The translations under genes were made by a program, and so were the position numbers. A stretch of DNA of 64,000 bases from Combretum micranthum (Eukaryota; Streptophyta; Magnoliopsida; Myrtales; Combretaceae): the NCBI GenBank assembly GCA_024138025.1, contig JAMXBD010002811.1, positions 97,158 to 161,157 of the forward strand, written 5' to 3'. Of this stretch, positions 36,586-47,774 are shown piece after piece (within the stretch, counting starts at the first letter, position 1; each line of letters opens with the position of its first letter). The notes beneath the pieces were generated by a model. That model worked only from the letters and a program-made list of their open reading frames with translations. It ran no database searches and was not told the DNA's origin.

Positions 36586-37115
36586 GTAAAATTGTCATAG
36601 ATGGTAACTGAAAAAATTAGCAATCTAAGATATGAAAACTTAGGAAAAGGAAACTAATATTTATATTTTTTAAAAAATTATAAAAATATCACTAAAATGA
36701 AAATAATTCTAGTTTTAGACAACATGATCTCGTATCTTGAAAAGACGCGATTATAAATAATTGACCTTGTCTCTATAAAAGATGGGGTTACAAATAGTAG
36801 AGCGACTTTGTCTCTTGAAGAGACGAAGTCACAACAAATACACAAACCTTGTAAAATTATCATAGATGGTAACTGAAAAAATTAGCAATCTGACATATGA
36901 AAACTTAGGAAAAGGATACTAATATTTATATTTTTTAAAAAATTATAAAAATGTCACTAAAATGAAAATAATTCTAGTTTTAGATAACATGATCTCGTAT
37001 CTTGAAGAGACGCGATCATAAGTAATTAACCTTGTCTATATAAAAGATGGGGTTACAAATAGTAGAGCGACTTTGTCTTTTGAAGAGATGAAGTCACAAC
37101 AAATACACAAACCTT
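36586..37115. repeat. 265 bp direct tandem duplication of the MULE terminal sequence
   Basis: Two near-identical copies, beginning at 36586 and 36851, start GTAAAATTRTCATAGATGGT and end near ACAAATACACAAACCTTGT. Each includes the left terminal inverted repeat of the MULE (AGGAAAAGGAAACTAATATT in copy 1) and the hairpin GTCTCTTGAAGAGAC at 36810-36824 in copy 1 (GTCTTTTGAAGAGAT in copy 2). The few differences suggest a fairly recent duplication. Confidence 0.85.
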
Positions 37116-37639
37116 GTCTCTTTAAGAGACAAGATCATAGAAAGACACAAGCAACAAAGCTCATGTATTTGTTGTGACCTTATCTCTTGAAGAGACGAGG
37201 TTAACAAGTCATCCCTCCCCCCTCCTCTCTCCCCCTCCCCCTTCTCCTAGGCCGCATCTACATTTTGTTATTCATTACTGAATATATCAATAAAACTACA
37301 CAATTATAACCTATCTAAAAACAATTATTCTAAACAATTCAACCCTATCAAAATCTATCCATAACAGTGTTTTCAAACTCAATCTTTCACCATCAGCATG
37401 AACAAACAGTTATAACATATCAAAAACAATCATTACAAACAATTCAACCTTATCAGAATCTATCCATAACAATATTCCCAAACTCAATCCTTCACCATAA
37501 GCATAAACCAAAACTCTTAAAACATAAAATATAAAATGGACGCATTGTTGTTCAATTCTTTACATCAAATGCATATACAATGTTACATACAACAATCATA
37601 AAATAAAAGCAAAAGAAATGATAAAATCTAATTTACTCC

Positions 37640-40231
37640 TGGTGCTCTACCTCCTTCTTCTCTATCTGACAAATGTACGACGGAAGAGTCTGATCTAATT
37701 CAAAGCCTACTGAGGATGCTCCATAGATGGATCAACTAGTGTAAGTGTGGCATCCCCATCTCCACCACCAACACTATACTGGTGAAACAAGATAGGATTG
37801 GATCCATCTAGGTGAGATATTCCCCCATATCAAATGACCGTGACTGTTGCTTCTTATGTGGAGCTAGGAGGGTGTGAACCTTTACATGTGAGCTGTCTAG
37901 CATCAGGGGTGCCCAGCTAATGAGCATATGATGAACCAAGCTCATCATGCTAAAGATACGAAGGCTAGGTTCAGCATGATGTTTATGCAAGGGCGACGGC
38001 TCATCTTTGATATTTGCAACTTTGTATCGGCCTCGCCTTCACTCCTGACCCCCGTCCCCACCTATGCCTCTCTCTAAGTGGTCTGCTTCTTTGTGCTAGC
38101 TGAGGTTATGAGGTATCCTCATCACTAATGATGTCAAGTGCAGGTGCAGGTGCTGGAGCTACTGCTGCTAGATCATTGACATTGAGTCTCATTAACTCAT
38201 CCACAACACGAATGACATCTCATGCAGCGGCATGAGTATCCTCAAGTGGTATGTCAAGGACCTAGTAAATGAAATTAGTCTAGAATTAACATTGAACATC
38301 TAAATTAGGAAATAACGAACATAATATACATCCATATATACCATATGTATTCATTTAACTTGTTACATAACGTCTAATGGCCCCGTATAGATCCAACATC
38401 TAGTGATCCGATTATACCAATCATAAAATCTTTAGATGTATCACCAGGGATGTTTGGCATGTCCACAACTCGATTGCACCTGTCATCCCACTCTACAATC
38501 CACTTGGCGTGCTTTATCGCCCAGTTCCACTCTGTATGTCCCCATAAGTCGATCTCATTTAACGCCCTCATATTAGAGGGGGGTGCTGGGATCCCCTACA
38601 AACCTTCAAATTGTTTAAGCACCTTATCATGATAGTAGTGCTTAATAATGTGGAAGCACAGTAGGGGAACCCGTGTTCTCCATACATCTTTGCCCAATCG
38701 GCAACATTCAGGCAGGTCATCAATGATCTCAGAATATGGGTTCTACACAACCTTCACATGAAAAGGAGACAAAAAAAAAACAAGCATTGTATAAGCAAAA
38801 TAACGTAAGTGTAAATAAAAATCATACTTTGATGTACAAAAAACATACTTGTTTAGGGACTTGTCAATCTATGGATCCCTTATGCCAAAATAACACACGT
38901 GGGGAGTACCGAGTGACATCAAAATTAGCTCCTAGTAAGTAATGAGAGGGTGCCCCATGGTAATTGATGTGATCAGTCGACATATGGGGCGATGTGTGAG
39001 AAGTACTCTCAGGCCTAGATTTGCCAAACCTGCCATGTCACTCGTGTAAATGTGGGAAGTCATGCAAAGTTGTTTATAGAGCCATATTAGGCAAGCTGTT
39101 TCCCATGCATATTGACCTGCTAGCTTAAAGTCATCAAGCAGAGAGAGGTACATAGCATAAACAAGATATGTCGATTTATCCCCAACTATGACCCTCTCCC
39201 CTTATAGTTGTAATAGAATATAGGCTCTAGTATGGTGTCATATGGTGATATCATCAGCATTATCGGGTAATACACTAAAGTGTCTATCCAGTCATGACAT
39301 CTTCAAGTGCCCACCGTCTATCTCAACCTTCGACTCTAGTCTAACTTCAGTGAAACACATGTTAATACAATTCTCATAAATTTAATTACCAAATACTAAC
39401 ATAAAACCACATCTATGACATGCTATTATGATTTTAACGAAAAAAATCGCATCTTTAACTTGAGATTTTGAAATTATAGTACACAGCACATGTTCAAATG
39501 TGATTTACAATAAATGGAAAGCAAAATCACATCTTCATGATGAGACTTACTATGAATAGAAAGTTTTACTATTTTTGCAAAATTCACAAAAAACACACGT
39601 AAGACATGTGGCATTAATAAATAAAAGTAGAATACATCTTATACATGCAATTTTGCGTCAGTATTTATGTAATTATTTTTACATAATTAGTATTTGTTTA
39701 AATAATCTTTGATGGATCGGTAAATTGAAAATTTCCTCATCTAACTCCAAGTAAATGGTGGCACAAATTTAGTCAATCTACCTGTGTCGTGCTAGTAACT
39801 GCATGCCCATCAATCAAGAGGCCTTTGAGAATTGCAATATCCTTTACCATAACTGTCCACTCTCCAGTCAGTATGTGGAACATATGTGTCTCCGAGCGCT
39901 ACCTCTCAACAAAATTGGCAACTAGGTGCCAATCCGGCTAAACAAATAGTCTATGTACGACACCTATAAAGCTGGCCTAAGATAAATAGGGAACTAGTTG
40001 ATCGTCTAATCGTGTGGGTATACCATCCTGCCTCCTCAGCTACGTTTCTCTTCGATGACAATTTAATACAACATGCTCCTACATTTGAAAAAGAACTTCA
40101 TGACAAATTTGCTCAAACTATTTTAAGTCAACAATGTGAGAAGAGGATATTACCTGGCTTGCCCATAGGAGTATCGGTTTATGAATAGGATGACCTGTCA
40201 ATAAGGAGTCATTTAGAGGTCCCAAATCCAT
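37640..40231 (-). pseudogene. plant mobile domain (PMD / MAIN-like) protein relic in PMD-MULE 1
   Basis: The ATG at 40231-40229 begins MDLGPLNDSLLTGHPIHKP, a typical PMD N-terminus, with a GT donor after 40154. The next block, 40078-39782, includes ETHMFHILTGEWTVMV and ILKGLLIDGHAV and ends at a GT donor. Further down come LPDNADDIT, GDKSTYLVYAMYL then LLDDFKLAGQYAWETACLIW (about 39285-39080), and HDKVLKQF, MRALNEIDLWGHTEWNWAI then HAKWIVEWDDRCNRVVDMP (about 38640-38455). The C-terminal part ends near 37640. Stops and frame changes (for example near 39300 and 39010) make it a pseudogene. Host PMD proteins MAIN and MAIL1 act in gene silencing and meristem maintenance; transposon-encoded PMDs are known companions of plant transposases, with unclear role. 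Confidence 0.78.
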
Positions 40232-40379
40232 TTGTAGCAAAAAACAAAAGAAAGTAATATACAATATCAAAATTATGTAAGCAACAAAAGGACCAAACAA
40301 CAAATGTCAAGAGATATAAGTGCAGCAAAACAAATCACATGAACATATTTATACCATTACAACTCGACTGGTTTATTGC

Positions 40380-43300
40380 TACCCCTTAGCCACTTGCCTA
40401 GTTGGATAACTTCTAATATTGTGCCTTAACTGGCTACATGACTCACATGAGTATCGCTTCTGGAATATCCATCTCATTCTGGAAGCATTTCTTCCTCAGC
40501 ATGCCCCCTTTTTCTTATATGCCGAGGGAAAGGTTGCCATATTGGAATATCAATATGAGTCTAATTCACCTTATCTACTGCAGGTATGAATGAACGTCCA
40601 TATACCCTTAGCCGATTTTCTTACTTATACCATTGCCCTACCTAAGCAACATAATCCATATGCAAAGTACCCACTATTGCCATTGCACATGAGAATGAAT
40701 TTTTATACGTCTGTCACTTATTACATATACATCTACTTAACCTCAACTCAACTTTTCGTATGTGATCACCCTTTTGACTATACATTGTAAGTCGCAGTGA
40801 AGTTTGAATCTCAAATATACGTTCTCAATAGTCGAAACATATGATGGGCACTTGACATACTGTTTTACCCCTCAAACTTCTTTGCAGAATAATCTATCAG
40901 TACCTTATCCAAATTCATTACTTCACTCGCTTCGCACCTTTGCTTATTGAAATTGAGTTCCGATTGTGAAAGGTTTTTTTACTAATGCTACCACTAGTAA
41001 GCACCAAGCATCTATAAGAATGGAATTATACCTTCATAGTAAGACAAAGTCCACATACGTGAATGCAACTTGTGAAAATATTGTGATGTCCATGGACTAG
41101 TATGATTTGTTGCATTAAAGTAACCATATAATTTTTTAGTCTGAGTTTGGTAGGCTGGTCTTTTCGTTAATTCTTTACATTCTTTGCTCTTGGCCTTCGA
41201 ATTGAAATTGTTGGCAACATGCCAGGTACATTATCACTAAGGCTAGCTTATAGGCCACATAGCATTGTCACCCATCAACCACACTCTCAATATCGGCATG
41301 GTGGTTGGATATCAGGAAAATGTTGAAGTAATCCTTGATAACGCGTTCCAACAATTTTAAGGAATCAACTCCATATGTCCTCTTTCTCTTCATTGATAAG
41401 AGCATATGCCAATGGCACTACATGATTCACTCCATCTACTGCCTCTACGATAAGTAGTTTTTGCTTATACTTGCCATACAAGAAGGTACCATCAATTGAG
41501 ACCATGGGTCTATAAAGAATTAACAAAGATAAATTAGTTCACCGCTAACAAGCTTCTATTATAACATTCAATCATATATCCAGAACATATCTATGGTGCT
41601 GAAACGTTTCAATGCAAGGAGTAAATGCCCAAAAGAGTTTGTCAAGGAAGACGTGCTATATAGTATTTGATTCAACAATTCTTCACTTAACCTTTGTTCC
41701 TAGATTTGCTTCTACTGTCGCATTAAGTAGATGTCGAAGCTCCACATGCCTACTTAATAGCCTTGCATTACCTCATGAATTCTCTTAATATAAACATTAT
41801 ACTCAAACTCTTCCAAGATAGTTAATTGGAGGTCCTTTGCCCTCACATATGGAGAATTACGAATCTCCATTGTAATGCACTTGGACATGCTAGTTGTAAC
41901 ACCTTAAAATTTAATTGACGCATTACTGCCACGTATGATACTTAAATATATTACATGCTTAAGCTTCCTATAATGATATGTTTATTGTGAACATTTGCTA
42001 CTCGCTTTTAAATTATGAAATCATTAAATTAAATTCTAAAAACCACTAGATTTATAATTCACATTGTTAAACTTTATGAAATATTTTATTATCTACTCTC
42101 ATGAGTAGACTCATATCCACAAAACAAAATATACCATCAGGCATTTCATATATCCTTTTATGATGGTATACAAAACTTTAAAAGCTTCTTTTACAAAACA
42201 TGGATTTCATCAAGCTCCTTAAAAGAATATTACAACTTAAAATATAAATCCAGCTCTTAAAACAAAATGAAAACAAATACAAAAGAAATCCACAGTCCTA
42301 ACCCACTTCACTCATTCAACAACGCCTAAAACCCGAGCCAAGCATCACCATTAATCATCATCAAGAACAACAACACCATCATCAACAACATCATCATCAT
42401 CCCATCATCAACATCAATATCTCATCACCATCAAAATACTTAGAAAAAGAATAACAACAACAATAATGAGTCGAAGCTTAGTACACAATAATACAATCAC
42501 ACACGGAGTGACACACAAACTTAACTAAATGTAGTGCATCAACTAGTAAATTATTATCTTTTCTTTAAAGTAAACAAATCACTACTAGAGCACTCAGACT
42601 CTGAAACAATCCTGAAAACGATTTTCCATCCCTGAGCTACCACCACAGCAATAGGGAAGCGTGTCGATAGCCTCCGCAGGTGGCTACCCCAGGGCAGGAT
42701 CTAACTGTCCTGAGTAACCGCAGCTACTCAAGGGGTTGATATAAACAATTAAAATACTTATATTTCAGATATAACTGATAAAGAAAAGCAATCACATCTA
42801 AGGTTTACAGCGGTTATCAACTTTACTTAACTTAATCAATAATATCACCTAGTTCAATTGTGCCCATAAAGATAAACTAAATCATATTTTATCCTTTTAA
42901 GAATAAGCAAATGTTATAACGATACAATACTCTCTATCAATTACCTACCGAGCCACTAAGAAAGGTCATTACATCATGACGAGTGGCCTAAGCGCCTCAA
43001 CTACTGTGCCACTTGGACAAGGTTGCCGCTTCTTGGACCGAATTCAACTGCACAAACACAAGCAGCACTTAATTAATTAGGTTATCTTTAAGTTTTAATT
43101 AATTTTAGTATGGCTACCTTAGCATCCAACATATAAGTTACTGTGTACCTTATATATGAAATCCAAACATGCTCAGACGGTAAATCAGAAGCCAACCCAT
43201 AAGACAGATCGGGTATTTATATCTGTAGATTCAAGAATTAAACTCATATAAGAAATCTAATTAAATATCTACTTATCTCAAACTTATTTTATTATCCTAT

Positions 43301-46300
43301 TTGATTAGACACTAATTTGGAACCCCGCTATGGCTGCAAAGATTCCCCTGCCAAAATACGGATAGTTTTCCTTTATCTGTCAGAGTATTTCTTTTCACTT
43401 TGATTGTAGGCATTTATCACAAAAGCATTATCACATCATTCATATTCTAAAAGCATACATTTCCTAAGCAAACAACCATTTTGAAACAACATATTCCCTA
43501 TGTTAACTAAGATTTATCTTAACTCATTAAATAAAGCCAATTACTATTTATTAAGCCCGTATTAACTTAACTTAGCCAAATTGATTAGAGTTAAACATTT
43601 AGTTCAATTACTAAGTCAAAGTGATTAAACTTAAGCAATCTAATTCATTTTAACTCATTTAAGTTCATTTATGTCAAGTTGAACTTAAGTTAACTAACTA
43701 AGTTTATTTTATATCTAACTCTTGCAATTGATCTAATTATTTATTAAATCTCTAAATTAACTAAACTCATGTTTAATTATATCATTTAATTATCACATCA
43801 CATTAACTATCATTTATCTATTTTCACTTTATTTTTCTTTCTTCTTTCTTTTTATTTTTCTTCTTTATGAACAGCTCAAGGGGACAAATCACGCCTATGG
43901 TGGAGGCGTTATCTTTGTCACCATCTTTATCATGTAATGATAGGGTATATGATCTCCATGGTTTACCTCATCACGGTCGTAATGGAGACTGTGATGATCA
44001 ATACGGTTTTTGTCACGCTCGTGATCAAAGAAGATCACGCTCCTCGTCACGGATGTGATCAGGCTGTTGCCTTCAACAATAATTCATTTGACGAGATCAT
44101 GGGTCGTATTACGGCCATGATGAATGGGGGATTCATGTTATCAATTTCCTTTGTTTGCTCTTCAAGTTTTAATTACTTCAAGTCAACATACATCATCAAA
44201 AACATCATAATACCAACATATTTATGCATAATCTTAACTAATAAATATTTTTAATCACATCTATATATCATATTTCAACAGAAGCATTTAATCAAATACT
44301 TAATCTACTCAAATAAACATATATAGTTTTTTAACATACATGATCATATATTACTAACTTAGAAGTTCTATTACAAGATCTAGCTCTAATACAATATTTG
44401 CATGCATAATCAACATCTAAAACAAAGAAAACAAGAAAACTTATCTTTTAGGCAAATCTAATGTCTTAATATTTTCCTACCACTTCTAGTTGAATTCCTC
44501 TACTTCAATCTTGTTCTTCCACATTGAATCTTGATTTCTACCTTTGATTTGTCCTATGATTTTGTTTAAATTGAGATTTGGATTTTAGTTTGAGAAAGAG
44601 AAAGAAAATTTGAAGAAAAGGAGAAGAAGAAGGAGAAAAACCGATGGAGAAAAAGGAAAAGAAGGAGATTTAGGGCAGCCTAAAAAGTCAAAAGGGAAAA
44701 AATATTTATAGGAAAAATTTTGAGATATTTGTTAATAAGGGTTTAGAGCTTAAACCTTTCAGATAATTATATTAAGTATCAAAACTAATTTGAAAATAAT
44801 TTTGGAATATATATTGTAGAAATTACTAACTTGATTTAGAAACATACATTCTAAGTTTAGTTTACAAGAAATTGATATTTAAATTGGGTTTTAAGTTTAT
44901 ATCTAATATTTTTAAACAAGCAGACGTTTTCAAAAATTATCAAGATTCAAGAAAATGAAAGTTAACTAAAATATAAAGGGTTAGGAGTTTACAAAACATT
45001 TAAAATATTTGTTTTGAGATTTAGGAATTTGAATTTCGAATAAAAGGAGTTTAGAACGAAGAATTGGGTTAAAAATTGAATAGTTCATTAAAGAAAGTTG
45101 TTAAGGAAAATAGACGATCTTGTAAAATATTTTAAATCTCTATTTCAATTCAAATCAATTTACTAATTTATTTGCATCAAATTATTTATTCATTTCTCTA
45201 TTGTCTACTCATTTTATTTATTTAATTTATCTAACTATGCTCAAAACTAACTATCTATTATTTTATTAATAAAACTCTTTCTAAATTAACTAGATGAGGA
45301 TTTGGGTATTTCACTGGTGGAGTCCAACTAAGAATGATCCGATTCAGTGATTTCATCCAAACATGTGTGAGGTTCTTTATGTTTGGTGATGTAAAGCCAC
45401 CTATCGTGTTTCTTGTAGCTGTCTCTGATCTTCACTTACAACCTTTGTTGTAGGTGTCTATGCATTTAACTACCCTTGACCTTGGATCCACCTTAAAATT
45501 GTAATGGTTTAATATATGTCACATTTTTAACTGTTTGTATAAGATGATCTTTCCTCTCAAACTTTATCCAAATCTTGAATTCATCGTTGAAACTTCAATT
45601 TTCAATACTCATTTTCTACTTATCATTAAAGGCAGTACATGCACCACCTACATTTATAGTGAAAAAAAGGTACCGGCACTGAGCTCCTTATTGTTTCAAC
45701 ATTTGTAGGAGCCCCGAAACGGTACCCGCCATAGCCCCTAAGTTGTACATCGATAGCAGTAAACTGTAGGGACAAACCTATCACCGAATCATTTCCATCT
45801 TCATCATAGTCGTCACTATATTAACTTTACTTATGAGTCTTGCATCACATCACTATTATGACCTCAACTATAATTAGGTGCACCCATTTCAAAGTTATTC
45901 ATCTGGACCTACGTGCAAACTGTTGTTTAAGTAAGATTGGAGTTCTCATCTGCTAACACTTGATTGCCACAATTTCTATCAATGCCCATGTTGCCCATAG
46001 GCACCTGTGGCAACTCCTTTTCAAGTATTTAGACATATACAGCCACTAACCCTTTTGTGTATATCAAATCTCCTGTGCGACACCATCATCAGTTACTGTT
46101 ATAACATCATAACGTAATACTCTATCTCTAATAGTTACCCTATAATACAACTCAACCCAGTGTGTAGACTTATTTAGCTTAAGTCTACTACAAATGGTGT
46201 TTAGCATTTGCTCATACATAGAGTTCCTATTGACACCAACTACAGCAACTAGCCGCCTATCATAACCAAAATCTTCATTCCCTTCCACAATATTGTCATG

Positions 46301-46336
46301 AGTGTACAATATAAATTTGGCCTTATCCATTTCCAC
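40380..46336 (-). pseudogene. MURA-type transposase relic, split by solo LTR 3
   Basis: The N-terminal part (46336-46064) has AKFILYTHDNIVEG, YDRRLVAVVGVNR and VELYYRVTIRDRVLRYDVI. A GTG at 46336 stands where the sister copy at 55034 has ATG, so the original start is probably lost. It continues through a zinc-binding-like region (GPHTC/EPHTC at about 45380) to LDST beside the LTR insertion at 45314. It resumes at 41894 with the linker region and the DDE core, RPMVSIDGTFLYGKYK (41461-41508; the D of DGTFL is expected to be the first catalytic acid), then AVDGVNHVVPLAYALIN. The C-terminal zinc-knuckle region (CSQLRHNIRSYP) is at about 40400-40450. Many stops and frameshifts exclude activity. 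Its order and strand relative to the PMD relic suggest one former transcription unit or a fusion. Confidence 0.75.
41895..45313 (+). mobile_element. solo LTR 3, nested in the MURA relic
   Basis: Starts TGTAACACCTTAAAATTT and ends GGGTATTTCA. Flanked by CTAGT (41890-41894) and CTGGT (45314-45318), a 4/5 match. It is homologous along its length to solo LTR 1, including GAGTAACCGCAGCTACTCAA (42712-42731) followed by GGGGTTGATATA, and the palindrome-rich stretch at 43880-44110. The MURA frame continues on both sides, which confirms the boundaries. Frames at 43867-44058 and 43937-44254 come from the palindrome cluster and are not genes. Confidence 0.85.
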
Positions 46337-46921
46337 ACCTACCCTACCAGCTCATAAAACATAGGTTGAATGCTTAAAATTGATCATAAGTTATGAATTG
46401 CATTCCCCTAATATACTAGTTCATCCATCTCATCCTTATGAAAATATTTCATTGATGTGGGCTCTAAGATCATCAAACATGATCTAGGTGTAAAACATAT
46501 AATAATATATGATTTCATAAGTTGATTCCTGAATTCTAAAAGTATACAATAACATCAAAATTAAATCATATAATGTCTACATTGCAGCATTAATTAAGCA
46601 TACAATGAACATCAAAATCATATTACCACTCCACAATACAACTCATGTGACAAATAATATACGATGTTGCTTCCACATTTGAAAAAAAAAAATCCAATAA
46701 CATACACAACAATAAAAAATCTACATTGCAACATCAATAATCGTGAAAAATTAAAGAGATGAGTTCAAGATACTTACTTATAGAGTTCAGTGCGTCCTTA
46801 AAGATTGAAGGGTTAATTGGTTGATTTTTGCAAGAATTGATGTTTGTATGACATCTAACGATCAGAACTAACCAAGAACATATGCCAATTTGATCAAAAA
46901 AAGCGTTGAAATGGAGTAAAA

Positions 46922-46965
46922 TTAGGGTTAGGGTTTATGACAACGGAAATTTAGGGTTTCTTCTC
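46922..46965 (-). promoter_or_regulatory. telo-box-like motifs upstream of MURA
   Basis: The plus strand reads TTAGGGTTAGGGTTTA at 46922-46937 and TTTAGGGTTT at about 46950-46959, so the minus strand has AAACCCTAA-type motifs about 600 bp upstream of the MURA start. Telo boxes are known plant promoter elements. Their function here is inferred from sequence only. Confidence 0.35.
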
Positions 46966-47200
46966 GAGGGACATGGGGCAAAAGAAGAAGAAGGAGGAGG
47001 AGGAGGAGGCAAGCAAATACTGGTCCCGTAAACTTTGTCTCTTAAAGAGACGATCAGCCACTTATAATCTTATCTCTTAAAAAGACCATATGATATTACC
47101 TAAAATTGAGATTATTTTTTATCCTAGTAGTATTTTTATAATTTTTTAAAATATATATAAATATTTATTTCCTTTTCCCTAAAAACTTTGGAAAATTATC

Positions 47201-47774
47201 TATAAGTATAGAGCTCCACTTGTCTATAAAAGGCATAGGAGTATTAATTAATTAATTAAGTACTACGTGTTTGCTCACAGTCATAAACCTAGGACTTAGA
47301 GTAATAGTAACCTAATGTTGTCAAATTCGAACCCAAATATACCGATGAAAAGTAACACCAGAATGAATTGGAATCGAATCATAATTTTATCAGTGTATTT
47401 CGAACTGAGGTAATTCAGGTGGATCAACTTTAGAGTCTAGATGGTTTGATTTTTATATGTATATTATTTATATATGATTTGTATATATATTTTATTTATA
47501 TATAATTTATTTAATGTATTTATAAGTAAAAATCTATTTTAATAAATAAAGATAAAAACAAAATGTGAATTCAACCTGAAGACCACAAATCAATAATACC
47601 ATTAGTCCAAATCGACAGCACTCTTTCCACCAACTCCCAACTCCCAGCTCCTGCCTCCACCATCCTGGTACAAATTGACATAAAAAAATTAAAAAAATAA
47701 AGCTCACACCATTGTGTTTGTATTGAATCACGATAGCACACAGACAGACATAAGTGTACAAAACAAGCACCGCC
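47201..47774 (+). promoter_or_regulatory. promoter and 5' UTR region of H-protein gene 1
   Basis: 574 bp between the MULE right terminus and the ATG. AT-rich with TATATATATTTT at about 47481-47492, then a C-rich stretch (CCACCAACTCCCAACTCCCA at about 47628-47647) typical of a plant 5' leader. Part of this leader aligns loosely with 58560-58743 ahead of gene 2. No precise start site can be assigned. Confidence 0.4.

Larger units (their letters stand above)
36620..47200 (-). mobile_element. Mutator-like element carrying MURA and plant mobile domain relics (PMD-MULE 1)
   Basis: The left end (TAGGAAAAGGAAACTAATAT at about 36638, continuing to TTAAAAAATTATAAAAATAT) is the inverted complement of the right end (ATTTATTTCCTTTTCCCTA, to about 47194). 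Both ends carry clusters of TCTCTT/AAGAGA hairpins (36720-37200 and 47037-47100). Inside, on the minus strand, lie a MURA transposase relic (46336 down to about 40380) and then a plant mobile domain relic (40231 down to about 37640). A solo LTR (41895-45313) is nested in the MURA part. The 9 bp target duplication is not resolved, partly because the left end is duplicated. A closely related element lies at 53981-57825 in the opposite orientation. Confidence 0.8.

Noticed and set aside
43867..44254. Overlapping plus-strand frames (63 and 105 codons) in the 43.9 kb region
   Set aside because: They lie in the palindrome cluster of solo LTR 3, and the other two LTR copies do not keep the frames.
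46922..46965. Interstitial telomere
   Set aside because: Only two to three TTTAGGG-like units; better read as telo-box promoter motifs or chance.
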